DNA of 23,347 nucleotides from RPQK01 sp041946865 (GTDB lineage: Bacteria; Acidobacteriota; UBA6911; RPQK01). Below are positions 15,302 to 23,020 of this stretch, in pieces. How positions within the stretch are numbered: position 1 is the first letter of the stretch; the number at the start of each line of letters is the position of its first letter. The notes under the pieces are model-generated. The model saw nothing but the letters and a program-made list of their open reading frames with translations. It was not told the DNA's origin and did no database searches. The translations under genes and the position numbers were made by a program. The stretch covers positions 1-23,347 of the forward strand of contig JBHGBF010000086.1 of the NCBI GenBank assembly GCA_041946865.1, read 5' to 3'.

Positions 15302-15904
15302 CTACATAATGAGAAGGAGAAGGATAAAGCAAACAAAACCGCCGACCAGTGCGGTCATGCCCCATAGGCGCGTGGGGCGGATCTGCCACCATATGTAGAT
15401 TCCGGAGACAATCCAGATCAGGAAGGCAAGGCAGACGACGTCAAGCGTGAAAGCCCACAAATCGCTCAGGAAATTGTCCTGCCGGTACCCGCTGCGAAGG
15501 TGAAACCCGACCAGTATCTGGTGCCACCGGAGGTTCTCCATACTCTGGACCACGACTTTGTGCTGGTCGATGAAATAGGCGACCCGCTTTCGCTCCCAGA
15601 AATCAGCAGGGTTGATATTGAGGCGCTTCGGTCCCGGACGAGCTGCAAAAAAGGGGGCCCCTTCCATCCCAAGATCTTTCAGAACACGGGCGCCGACTAC
15701 TCGGACGTCCGCGCCGGGCGGCACAGGAAGGTTGTATTCGCGCTCAAGCTCAGTTTTCCATCGCGGAGGGGTTGCCCCGTCCCATTTGCGGATGGCGGCC
15801 GCGTGGCTGAAAATCAGGGAGCTCACCGCGTAGACCAGGACCCAGGGAAGAAGAAACATTCCGAGATACAGGTGAAGGCGTCGATTGATATGCTGAAAAC
15901 TCAT
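15302..15904 (-). CDS. Half-size PepSY-associated membrane protein, second copy
   Basis: A 200-residue membrane protein. The ATG at 15904 is chosen because it opens into a typical PepSY start (INRRLHLYLG, then the first membrane helix at about 12-33). The longer in-frame extension upstream lies inside the neighbouring gene. After a periplasmic loop of about 115 residues come two helices (about 148-170 and 180-200) with WIVSGIYIWW. The loop holds HQILVGFHLRSGY. Full PepSY-TM proteins are usually 350-500 residues with at least four helices; this one is short. It resembles the gene just upstream in layout and in the second-helix region (WAF-x-x-D, I/VSGI). PepSY membrane proteins are linked to iron or siderophore reduction and peptidase control; the role here is unknown. 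Confidence 0.7.
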   Translation of the reverse strand: MSFQHINRRLHLYLGMFLLPWVLVYAVSSLIFSHAAAIRKWDGATPPRWKTELEREYNLPVPPGADVRVVGARVLKDLGMEGAPFFAARPGPKRLNINPADFWERKRVAYFIDQHKVVVQSMENLRWHQILVGFHLRSGYRQDNFLSDLWAFTLDVVCLAFLIWIVSGIYIWWQIRPTRLWGMTALVGGFVCFILLLLIM

Positions 15905-15921
15905 GGTTGTCTTTCTATGAT

Positions 15922-16536
15922 TCAGAGCGAGAGAGCCAGGAACGTAAACAATCCGATTCCAGCCAGGGTACAGACTACGCCCCACGTGCGAGTCGCTTTC
16001 AGTTCCACGCACATCCAGATTCCGGAGACGGCCCAGAAAATCATGGCCAGAATGGCCAGGTCGACGAAGAAGGCCCAGGTATTCTCGCGGGTCTCTCCTA
16101 CTTTGTAGCCGGTCCTGTGATGCAGGGTTCTCAGCCATGTCGGAAAGCCCATCACCTGCTTCTCGACGAGCAGGTCGCCGGTATCCGGATCGTAGGTGAG
16201 GCGTCGGGGCGTTATGGGGTCGCGCCGATTGATGATCACCATGCCGTCCATCCGCTCGAAGGCGAAGTGCGTGCCTGACAGTTTCAGATCGGCCAAGATC
16301 TGTGCTGCCATGACCTTTGGTGTCGTACCAATCGGGAATATCCGGCTGTAGACGCTCTCGGATTCTTTAACGAAGGAAATCGGCGCGCCTTCAGGTCCCC
16401 GCGCAGCGGCCTCCGGAGTGCCCCCCCTTATTCCGTGGTTGAAGAATAGAGTGCTCAAAGCATACACGGCTATCCAGGGCGTGAAGAACAGCGCCAGGTA
16501 CATGTGCGACCGGCGAATCACAACTGAAACTCTCAT
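15922..16536 (-). CDS. Half-size PepSY-associated membrane protein, first copy
   Basis: A 204-residue membrane protein whose ATG is preceded by a good ribosome site (GGAGG). Helix 1 spans about residues 12-33 (MYLALFFTPWIAVYALSTLFF). The periplasmic part holds a PepSY-like segment (TTPKVMAAQILADL, then RRLTYDPDTGDLLVEKQ). Helices 2 and 3 are near 155-178 and 185-204. TLHHRTGY before helix 2 contains paired histidines that could bind metal or heme. First gene of a three-gene operon with a similar PepSY protein and the SGNH-like protein. Together the two copies would make six helices, comparable to one full-length PepSY protein, so a heterodimer is plausible. Confidence 0.72.
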   Translation of the reverse strand: MRVSVVIRRSHMYLALFFTPWIAVYALSTLFFNHGIRGGTPEAAARGPEGAPISFVKESESVYSRIFPIGTTPKVMAAQILADLKLSGTHFAFERMDGMVIINRRDPITPRRLTYDPDTGDLLVEKQVMGFPTWLRTLHHRTGYKVGETRENTWAFFVDLAILAMIFWAVSGIWMCVELKATRTWGVVCTLAGIGLFTFLALSL

Positions 16537-16576
16537 CCAACCTCCGAATCAGCAGAATGACAAGTCGAGCGCGCCG

Positions 16577-16606
16577 AATCTAGACTGCGTAGCGATAGCA
16601 AGTCAA
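16577..16606 (-). promoter_or_regulatory. Candidate promoter of the PepSY-PepSY-SGNH operon
   Basis: On the minus strand TTGACT (16601-16606, 5 of 6) and TAGATT (16577-16582, 4 of 6) are 18 bp apart. The start would be near 16570, giving a leader of about 35 nt that carries the Shine-Dalgarno of the first PepSY gene. Confidence 0.4.
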
Positions 16607-16628
16607 GAGCGTGAAAGGTTCGTGCGCC

Positions 16629-16661
16629 GGAGGGACACCGCGTTATCCGCGGTGTCCCTCC
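16629..16661. terminator. Perfect 14-bp stem-loop between the PHP gene and the PepSY operon
   Basis: Arms 16629-16642 (GGAGGGACACCGCG) and 16648-16661 are exact complements with a 5-nt loop. It begins 6 bases after the TGA of the PHP gene on the minus strand. The T6 run is on the stop-codon side of the stem (before the hairpin in the direction of transcription), so it is not a standard rho-independent terminator. It may be a 3'-end stabiliser, an atypical terminator, or a relic of a palindromic repeat. Confidence 0.55.
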
Positions 16662-16667
16662 AAAAAA

Positions 16668-18329
16668 TCAAGCTCGTTCCCCGATCCAGATAGGCGAGGA
16701 CCAGGCACGCTGGCCATTTTGCTGAGTAAGTCGGACGTAGTAGAAGTCCGTACCACGGGCCCGAGACTTGTCTTCCATGGCCAGGTCGACGGTGAGGTGG
16801 TCGGTCGACCAGGCGCGATGGATCTTGAACTTGGCACAGACCTGCATATTGCGCCAGTAATTGCCATCGTTGGTCACCGGGATGTTTTCCATGTACTGGA
16901 CCCGAGGCTTATCGAGAAGGTCTTTGGGAGTGAGCGTCAAGCTCTGCTTGAGCTGATCGCATGTCATGGCGATTTGAATACTGGCGTCGTTTTCACATTC
17001 CACTTCGAAAGCGGCCAGATCGGCGTAACGACGGCATTGGCCGTCGTACTTAGCTTTTTCACACTTGGCGGTCCAACTGCAGCTTCCGCCGGTCAATTTC
17101 AAGATGCCGGTGCCCTTGCGGCCTGCGGCATTGCCACGATAACAGGGTATTGCCTGCAGGACCTTTCCCCCGGTGATATCCAGGGTCCCCGCCCACTCGT
17201 GCTCAGCACGCGCATCCCAACCCCACTCAATGAAGAACCGAAAGCGCTTCCTGCCGACGACAGGGAGTCCAGCCGGCTGCGTAAACGTGTGAAGCACCTG
17301 GTTGTTTTTCAGGATTTCTACCCGGTCGATTGGGCTCCATGCCACCGCCGAGATCCGCAGGCGTCGATCCTGGTTTTTCGGCAGGATGCTGCCCATTGGT
17401 CGGTCGTTCAGAGTGAAATCCAGGAAGATCCGGTCACCGGTGACCCCGTAGATCCGGCGCTGGCGGAAAGCTTCCCAAAGAGAAGCTCGCGTCAGCTCCT
17501 TCGCGTGCACTCCCGTGAGGCCGCTATCGTAAGCGCCCGGATGATCCCCGTGTGAGTCGGTCGAAGCCATAATGCCCAGCTTGTGCCCTCTGGCCAGACC
17601 TGCCTGGACACAACCATCCGCGGCGCCAGGCCCCATCCAACTGCCGGTCGTCAACACCGGGTGAACGCCTTCCTCGGTTTCTGAGGACCCATGTATCGAG
17701 TAGATCTCAACGAAGGGTGAGAACCATTCGTCGTGGTAATCCCAGTTCTTGCCGCAGATCCCTTTCGGGTAGCCGGTATGATGTGGAATCACGAAGGCTT
17801 CCACGCCTTTCAAGGCCTTGTACATTTCGGGTAGCGTTACAGGCATTCGGATCGGCTGGTCGTAGTCCCGATAATAGACATTGTGATGTCCGTACAGAAA
17901 ATTGGTCCATTCGTAAGCCAGGATGGGGACAAAACGTCCTGGGGCCTCGTAACTCCGGCAGAGCTCCTGGTGATGCCCCCACACATCGTTGATCAACTGG
18001 CGGCCGGGTTTGCCGAATTTCCGATAGTCCAGACTGAAGATGCCCTCGCCAAAGGCGTGGTCTGCCATAGCCCAGAAATCGAGATGGCTCTTGGCAATCT
18101 CGAAGTTGTCTTCATGAGAACCGTTGCCGTCGCTCAAGTCCGTGTGCGTGTGCAGGTCTCCCCAAAAAACCGGTCCCCTGGGAGACACGTCACTGGAACG
18201 TTCAGCCCGGTTCGATGCCAGTACCGCTGCTGTCGAAGCTGCAGCAGCTGTGGCCCCTTGCAAGAAAGATCGACGAGAGCATGGACTGCTGGTCACATCT
18301 TGAGCTTTGGTCAAATTCTTCGGGTCCAT
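16668..18329 (-). CDS. Tat-exported PHP-domain / DUF3604-like metallohydrolase
   Basis: A 553-residue protein. A Tat motif (SRRSFLQ, 18-24) with an Ala-rich hydrophobic run gives an export signal. The PHP metal site is clear: GDLHTHTDLSDG (57-68, His60 and His62), ADH (89-91), YEWTN, VIPHHTGYP, and STDSHGDHPG further on. This combination is that of the DUF3604/CehA-McbA-like group, whose known members hydrolyse esters or phosphoesters; most are uncharacterised. The C-terminal third (after about residue 310) is a beta-rich region containing several cysteines. A strong Shine-Dalgarno (AAGGAGA) precedes the ATG. It is divergently transcribed from the DUF1080 gene across a 255-bp region. Substrate unknown. 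Confidence 0.85.
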   Translation of the reverse strand: MDPKNLTKAQDVTSSPCSRRSFLQGATAAAASTAAVLASNRAERSSDVSPRGPVFWGDLHTHTDLSDGNGSHEDNFEIAKSHLDFWAMADHAFGEGIFSLDYRKFGKPGRQLINDVWGHHQELCRSYEAPGRFVPILAYEWTNFLYGHHNVYYRDYDQPIRMPVTLPEMYKALKGVEAFVIPHHTGYPKGICGKNWDYHDEWFSPFVEIYSIHGSSETEEGVHPVLTTGSWMGPGAADGCVQAGLARGHKLGIMASTDSHGDHPGAYDSGLTGVHAKELTRASLWEAFRQRRIYGVTGDRIFLDFTLNDRPMGSILPKNQDRRLRISAVAWSPIDRVEILKNNQVLHTFTQPAGLPVVGRKRFRFFIEWGWDARAEHEWAGTLDITGGKVLQAIPCYRGNAAGRKGTGILKLTGGSCSWTAKCEKAKYDGQCRRYADLAAFEVECENDASIQIAMTCDQLKQSLTLTPKDLLDKPRVQYMENIPVTNDGNYWRNMQVCAKFKIHRAWSTDHLTVDLAMEDKSRARGTDFYYVRLTQQNGQRAWSSPIWIGERA

Positions 18330-18430
18330 CTAGTTCTCCTTTGTGTGATTTTCTCCGCGTATCCTGATCTGATGCAAGCGGCCTTCACGCGACGGTTGAT
18401 ATATAGCGCATCCCGGACCCCTCTTTGCCC

Positions 18431-18467
18431 TTTTTGGAGTGCGGTGGCATGGCCCTGCACTCCAAAA
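18431..18467 (+). repeat. Complete short GGAGTGCGG-type repeat with inverted ends
   Basis: TTTTGGAGTGC at 18432-18442 and GCACTCCAAAA at 18457-18467 are perfect 11-bp inverted ends around a 14-nt centre. The first half (TTTTTGGAGTGCGGTGGC) matches the fragments at 166-184 and 23071-23092. It sits in the divergent promoter region between the PHP and DUF1080 genes. It could act as a terminator in either direction because of its T and A flanks. Confidence 0.6.
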
Positions 18468-18513
18468 GAAAGCGTGTCAACGCCCGAAAAGCCGTTCGGG
18501 CAATTCGCACGGC

Positions 18514-18543
18514 TTGAATTCGACTCGCTACGTGAGTCTTAAT
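18514..18543 (+). promoter_or_regulatory. Candidate promoter and operator of the DUF1080 operon
   Basis: TTGAAT (18514-18519) and CTTAAT (18538-18543) are 18 bp apart, each 4 of 6 consensus. Between them lies an imperfect palindrome with arms GACTC (18522-18526) and GAGTC (18534-18538), a position suited to a repressor. The start site would be near 18550, giving a leader of about 35 nt with the Shine-Dalgarno GGAGG. Confidence 0.35.
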
Positions 18544-18584
18544 GGCCGCTTGTGAATTGAGCCGGTGTTCTATAGGAGGCTTGT

Positions 18585-19340
18585 ATGGTTAATCTGTCCC
18601 TGGTTGTCCTGGCCGCCTTGCTTTTGGCTGGTAATGCACCCGGTCCTGACGGTGCCGTCTACGACGCCCAATTGTTCAAATGCGACAGAGAAGGGTTCCT
18701 GGATCTTCTGCCGCAGGGGGAGAGCAAGGGCTGGCGCAAGCTCTTCAACGGGCAGGATCTGTCCGGGTGGGAACCGGTCGGCGATCCAAAGGGTTACCTG
18801 GTCCGCGATCGAATGCTGGTCTTTCCCGGCACCGGCGCAGGCGGCTACATTCGAACTGCCCAGGACTTCAAGGACTTTGAACTGCTGTTGGATTTCAAGA
18901 TCGCGCGGCTGGCAAACAGCGGAGTTTTTCTGAGGGCAGACCGCCAGAAACCGGACCCCGTTTTCTCGGGTTGCGAGCTTCAGATCCTCGACGATTTCAA
19001 CTGGGAGCACGACACCGGATACGCGCCCAAGGAATGGCAGTTCACGGGCTCGCTCTATGCCTCCGTGGCTCCCGGAGTTCGGGCCCTGAGGCCGCTAGGC
19101 GCGTGGAATAGCTACCGTATAACCTTTGTCGGCTCGCGTCTCAAAGTCGAACTGAATGGAAAAGTGCTGTACGACGTCGATACGCACGACGTGCCGGTCC
19201 TCCAGCCCGACAAACCTCTCTTTCGCGATCGCGCGCGTAGCGGTTTCATAGGTCTGCAACGCCATGCTCCTGATCAAGTGCAGGGCGATGCGTACGCCTG
19301 GTTCAGAAATATCTTCATCAGGGAAATCAAGCCTGACTGA
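18585..19340 (+). CDS. Exported DUF1080 protein (3-keto-disaccharide hydrolase domain)
   Basis: A 251-residue exported protein with one concanavalin-like beta-sandwich domain of the DUF1080 / 3-keto-disaccharide-hydrolase family. A signal peptide covers about residues 1-16. Family blocks are LFNGQDLSGW (53-62), FELLLDFKI, NSGVFLRA, GCELQILDD, WNSYRITFVGSRLKVELNGK and GFIGLQRHA. Some relatives cleave 3-keto-glycosides made by Gfo/Idh-type oxidoreductases. The only Gfo/Idh gene seen in this window is a relic (4744-5101). The ATG has GGAGG 8 bases upstream. First of three genes on the plus strand, with a PIG-L deacetylase 19 bp behind it. Confidence 0.88.
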   Translation: MVNLSLVVLAALLLAGNAPGPDGAVYDAQLFKCDREGFLDLLPQGESKGWRKLFNGQDLSGWEPVGDPKGYLVRDRMLVFPGTGAGGYIRTAQDFKDFELLLDFKIARLANSGVFLRADRQKPDPVFSGCELQILDDFNWEHDTGYAPKEWQFTGSLYASVAPGVRALRPLGAWNSYRITFVGSRLKVELNGKVLYDVDTHDVPVLQPDKPLFRDRARSGFIGLQRHAPDQVQGDAYAWFRNIFIREIKPD

Positions 19341-19359
19341 ATGAATCAAGGAGGCAACT

Positions 19360-20061
19360 ATGCGGGTACTGGCGATCGGTGCGCATCCGGATGATCTGGA
19401 AGTACTTTGCGGAGGGACGCTGGCACGCTTTGCGAAAGACGGCCACGAAGTTGTGATGTGCCACGTCATGAACGGTAACCTGGGTCATACTGAAATCCCC
19501 CGAAAGGAGCTTAGGGAAATCCGAAGAGAGGAGGCGGTGAGGGCCGCCGCCGTCATCGGCGCGGAGTCGATTACAGTGGACATCGATGACTTCGACATCT
19601 ACCCGGACCGGGAAGCACGAATGAAAATGACCGAGGCCATCCGTAAGTCGAAGCCCGACTTCATCATCCTCCCGGATCCGAACGACTACATGGCCGATCA
19701 CACAATCACTTCCTCGGTGGGTTTCGACGGGAGTTTTTCAGCCACGCTCCCGCAGTTGATCACGGCATCCGAGGTCCATTTCAAGCTTACCCCGATCTGT
19801 TTCATGGATACGGTAGGCGGATTGAATTTCAGCCCGGAGGATTTCGTCGATATCTCGAATGTCCTGGAACTCAAGCGGGAAATGATCGTTTCTCATCAAA
19901 GCCAGACAGTCTGGCTTAAGGAGCATGATCAAGTGGATCTGGTCGAAATGGCACTGGTTCAATCCGCCTTTCGTGGTCTGCAGGCGGGGGTCAAACACGC
20001 CGAAGCGTTTCGCCAACATCGCGTGTGGGGAAGAGGGACCACCCGGCGCTGGCTGCCATAA
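19360..20061 (+). CDS. PIG-L / LmbE-family zinc deacetylase
   Basis: A 233-residue cytoplasmic protein without signal peptide. AHPDDLE (8-14) supplies zinc ligands His9 and Asp12 with catalytic Asp11. His114 in PNDYMADH is the third ligand. The family removes N-acetyl groups from amino sugars such as GlcNAc-inositol, GlcNAc or mycothiol precursors, and BshB-type proteins act on bacillithiol precursors. AAGGAGG precedes the ATG closely. It lies between DUF1080 and the DUF4185-like gene with gaps of 19 and 6 bp, so all three are probably one operon. A role in deacetylating an imported amino-sugar unit is inferred. Confidence 0.9.
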   Translation: MRVLAIGAHPDDLEVLCGGTLARFAKDGHEVVMCHVMNGNLGHTEIPRKELREIRREEAVRAAAVIGAESITVDIDDFDIYPDREARMKMTEAIRKSKPDFIILPDPNDYMADHTITSSVGFDGSFSATLPQLITASEVHFKLTPICFMDTVGGLNFSPEDFVDISNVLELKREMIVSHQSQTVWLKEHDQVDLVEMALVQSAFRGLQAGVKHAEAFRQHRVWGRGTTRRWLP

Positions 20062-20067
20062 GGACAA

Positions 20068-21408
20068 ATGAACATGATAGTTATGAACCTGGCAGTCGTG
20101 GGACTAAGCTGGCTTCTCTTGGCCGTCTGCCCTCCCGGCTCACCCGCACTTGAAACGGATGAATCGGGGAAAGAATCGTTGATGTTCGAGCCGTTTGTCT
20201 GGCCTTCGAATCCGCCGGCTGACTGCCCCTTCAAACAATCTCAAGAGCTGGTGGGACTCCATTTCGCCGGGAGATTCGGCGACTATCGCCTGGCGGGCAC
20301 GCGGATGGCGGATACCTGGTACCCCGTCTGGGCGTCCGACGGTAATCTTTATTCCCCTTACACCGATGGCCGAGTGCCCGCCAGAGACGGCACCCACGAC
20401 CGGGCCTTGAGTTTCTCGACGAAGGAACGGGTTGCAACCACCGGACAGGCGGTGCTGATCGGCGAGGACCCGCTCAAGTTGCAGGTTTACAGTCTCGGCC
20501 TGGCTGAAGGCGACCCGGCGCCCTACACGGGCCGCTACCCTTGTGGCAGTCTGGTGTACAAGAGCATTTGGTACTACGGCACGTATTGCCTCGGACCCGA
20601 GCCCCTGACTTATTACGGCGGCAAGATGTACAACTGGCCCTGGTTGGGGCCGCTGGTCGGTTTCCGGATCTCTCGCGATTTCGGCAAGACCTGGGTAGAC
20701 TGCCCGCAGACCCCGGCGCAACCCTTGTTCCAGGAATCGGGAATGTGGGGATACCCGGTAAAGATGGGTTCCCCTCACTTTGTCGATTTCGGCAAAGACA
20801 TGGAGCATTCTCCAGACGGCAAGGCATATCTGGTCGGACATGGCGCGGTCGAAAACGACCCGAAGCCGCGCTTCTCGAACGCGAGTTGGATCTCGGGCGA
20901 TCAGATCTACCTGGCTCGAGTCACCCCAAGCCCGGAGACCATCAACGATGAGTCGCAGTATGAGTATTTCGCCGGGTATGACGAGCGGGGCGAGCCGAAA
21001 TGGTCGAGGGAATTCAAGGACATCCATCCGCTCTTGGAGTGGAACAACAACATGGGCTGCGTGACCGTCACTTACGACGCTCCGCTGCACAAGTACCTGA
21101 TGTGTGTTACCGATGGCTGGCCCACGGTGGCCAAGATGAATTCTTACATCCTCGAGGCCGATGCCATCACCGGACCGTGGCGACTGGTCAGCTACCTGAA
21201 GGAATTCGGAGAGCAGGCTTACTTTCTCAATTTCCCTTCCAAGTTCATTAGCCCGGACGGATACACTCTCTGGCTGTGCTACTCAGCGAATTTCACCACT
21301 CCCTGGAAAGGCAACGCCTGGGAGGATGCGCCGACGAAACTCAGTCCTAATCCGCCGGGGAGTTATTATGGGCTGGTACTCCAGGAGGTCAGACTGCTGA
21401 AGCGGTAA
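20068..21408 (+). CDS. Exported DUF4185-like beta-propeller protein
   Basis: A 446-residue exported protein with a hydrophobic signal at about residues 7-28. The block DTWYPVWASDGNLYSPYTDG (82-101) is the hallmark strand of DUF4185-like propellers. Repeated blade-like blocks follow: YNWPWLGPLVGFRISRDFGK, SPHFVDFGKD then SPDGKAYLVGHG, MGCVTVTYDAPLHKYLMC, and FPSKFISPDGYTLWLCYS. Five-bladed propellers of this type resemble GH43 and related glycosidases, but no catalytic triad can be assigned with certainty. The start at 20068 is 6 bp after the previous stop, with a weak AGGA site; nearby ATGs at 20074 and 20083 are possible. Probable glycan binding or cleavage, last gene of the operon. Confidence 0.72.
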   Translation: MNMIVMNLAVVGLSWLLLAVCPPGSPALETDESGKESLMFEPFVWPSNPPADCPFKQSQELVGLHFAGRFGDYRLAGTRMADTWYPVWASDGNLYSPYTDGRVPARDGTHDRALSFSTKERVATTGQAVLIGEDPLKLQVYSLGLAEGDPAPYTGRYPCGSLVYKSIWYYGTYCLGPEPLTYYGGKMYNWPWLGPLVGFRISRDFGKTWVDCPQTPAQPLFQESGMWGYPVKMGSPHFVDFGKDMEHSPDGKAYLVGHGAVENDPKPRFSNASWISGDQIYLARVTPSPETINDESQYEYFAGYDERGEPKWSREFKDIHPLLEWNNNMGCVTVTYDAPLHKYLMCVTDGWPTVAKMNSYILEADAITGPWRLVSYLKEFGEQAYFLNFPSKFISPDGYTLWLCYSANFTTPWKGNAWEDAPTKLSPNPPGSYYGLVLQEVRLLKR

Positions 21409-21448
21409 ATGGGGTCACACTGACTCCGGACCTGTAAGCCTCGTTTGG

Positions 21449-21509
21449 CCCGGATTTCTCACAAGTTCCAGTCCCGGAGGGACGACGGGACTGGAACTTG
21501 TGATCCGGG
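21449..21509. terminator. Long bipartite stem-loop between converging genes
   Basis: Arms 21459-21476 and 21486-21503 are perfect 18-bp complements with a 9-nt loop. An outer CCCGGA/TCCGGG pairing (21449-21454 and 21504-21509) extends it past a 4-nt bulge. It lies in the 109-bp gap between the plus-strand propeller gene and the minus-strand sulfatase, only 8 bp after the sulfatase stop. It probably ends transcription in both directions, although no T-tract follows. Confidence 0.55.
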
Positions 21510-21517
21510 GCTGAGTG

Positions 21518-23020
21518 TCAGGACTGCTTCCGGTATTTGTCCAATAGCATCATCAGTTGCTTCACCACTTCCGGATGCTCCTGCCACACGTTTTTGGTCT
21601 CGCCGGGGTCGTCCTCGAGATTGTAGAGCTGCCCAGGAGGCTCGCCCGGAGCCGGCGGTCGAGGCTTGGCGTACCAGGTGCCCAGGCCGTGACCCTCGAT
21701 CAGTTTCCAGCGTCCCTGGCGGATGGCAAACATTCCCGTCTGCGAGTGGAGCACCACGGCTTCACGCAAGCGTCTGTTTCGCGTTTCCCCGAGCAGCTCC
21801 GGCAGGATGTTGTAGCTGTCCTCGGCGGCGTCCGGGGGCTGTTTCTCGTTGAAGAGGGCGGCGCAGGTGGCTAGCAGGTCGGTCAGGCAGATGAGCTGAT
21901 CGCTGACACGAGCCGGCTTGATCCGGCCAGGCCAACGCACCACAAACGGCACTCGAAAACCTCCGTCATGGATGGTCCACTTTTGTCCGCGGAAAGGACC
22001 GTTGACGCGGTGTCCGTACGTTTCGTACAGTTCTTCAGAGCCGATGTCCTCAATTCCTTCCCGGCGGTCACCGACAATGCCGCCATTGTCACTCGTGAAG
22101 ATGACAAGCGTGTCATTGGCCAGTCCAAGCCGGTCCAGTGTCTCGAGGACCTTGCCCACGGTCCAATCGACTTCCGCACACATGTCTCCCCGCCAGCCGG
22201 CGCGACTCTTACCCTTGATGGAGTCGGGAGGCGAGTACGGTACGTGTGGAGCGGAGGTCGGAAGGTAAAGGAAAAACGGCTGAGAAGGGTTTTCTCCCTG
22301 GTGGTTTTCAAGCCATCGCACGGCCTTCTGAGTGACGGTCGGCCCTACCTCCGAGTTCTTCCAACCCGGCGTCGCAAGCCCTTCATACTGTTCCTGATAA
22401 CGGAGCGGCAGTTTTTTCGTCTCGGTCAGAATGGATTCGCTGGGGATTCCCACTGTCATCCCCTGCTCAACGAAGCAGTACGGGGGAAAATCCAAGGCAC
22501 ATGGATAGATGAAGCTGTAATCGAATCCAAGGGATTCCGGCCCGCCGGTGACGGGCTTCGTGTAATCGACCTCCTCGGGCTTCGGCTCTTTGCCGTGACT
22601 GCCCTCCTTGCGTCCCCAGTTCAGCCCCAGATGCCACTTACCCACTACGGCGGTCGCGTAGCCGTGCTTCTTTAAGAACGAGGCGATAGTGACTCTGGTG
22701 GACTCTATCAAAGGAGGGGCGAAGCCCAGTATGACTCCCTTCTTCAGAGAGCTTCGCCAACAGTACCGTCCGGTGAGCAATCCGTAGCGCGTCGGAGTGC
22801 AGACTGAGGACGGGGCATAGGCCTGGGTGAACCTGATTCCCTGATCGGCCAGGCGATCGATGTTTGGAGTGGGAATCAGCGACTGGGGATTGTAGCAGTG
22901 CGGGTCACCGTACCCGAAGTCGTCGGCCAGAATAAGCACAATGTTGGGTGACGCCGCAAAGAGCCCAACTTGCGGGATAAAGCAAAACAGAATCACGAAT
23001 AAGCGGATCGGAAGTCGCAT
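21518..23020 (-). CDS. Sec-exported S1-family sulfatase (arylsulfatase A-like)
   Basis: A 500-residue sulfatase. The ATG at 23020 is chosen over an in-frame ATG at 23047 because GAGAGG lies 7 bases upstream of it and it leads straight into a Sec signal (MRLPIRLFVILFCFIPQVGLFAA). LADDFGYGD (31-39) carries the metal-binding aspartates. The formylglycine motif is CTPTR at 74-78. GKWHLGLNWGRKEG, FTSDNGG and YNLEDDPGETKNV complete the family pattern. It differs strongly from the Tat-exported sulfatase at 5268 in both signal type and active-site sequence (CTPTR against CWPSR), so the two probably act on different sulfate positions. The gene is transcribed alone, toward the DUF1080 operon. No maturase gene is present in the window. 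Confidence 0.94.
   Translation of the reverse strand: MRLPIRLFVILFCFIPQVGLFAASPNIVLILADDFGYGDPHCYNPQSLIPTPNIDRLADQGIRFTQAYAPSSVCTPTRYGLLTGRYCWRSSLKKGVILGFAPPLIESTRVTIASFLKKHGYATAVVGKWHLGLNWGRKEGSHGKEPKPEEVDYTKPVTGGPESLGFDYSFIYPCALDFPPYCFVEQGMTVGIPSESILTETKKLPLRYQEQYEGLATPGWKNSEVGPTVTQKAVRWLENHQGENPSQPFFLYLPTSAPHVPYSPPDSIKGKSRAGWRGDMCAEVDWTVGKVLETLDRLGLANDTLVIFTSDNGGIVGDRREGIEDIGSEELYETYGHRVNGPFRGQKWTIHDGGFRVPFVVRWPGRIKPARVSDQLICLTDLLATCAALFNEKQPPDAAEDSYNILPELLGETRNRRLREAVVLHSQTGMFAIRQGRWKLIEGHGLGTWYAKPRPPAPGEPPGQLYNLEDDPGETKNVWQEHPEVVKQLMMLLDKYRKQS

Noticed and set aside
15905..16138. 78-residue N-terminal extension of the second PepSY protein
   Set aside because: It overlaps the first PepSY gene out of frame; the ATG at 15904 aligns with the usual family start.
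17883..18542. 219-codon plus-strand frame across the PHP start and intergenic region
   Set aside because: Its first two thirds are antisense to the PHP gene and the end reads through a palindromic repeat; no ribosome site.
20140..21090. 316-codon minus-strand frame opposite the propeller gene
   Set aside because: Antisense shadow with no domain; the plus strand has clear DUF4185-like motifs and operon context.
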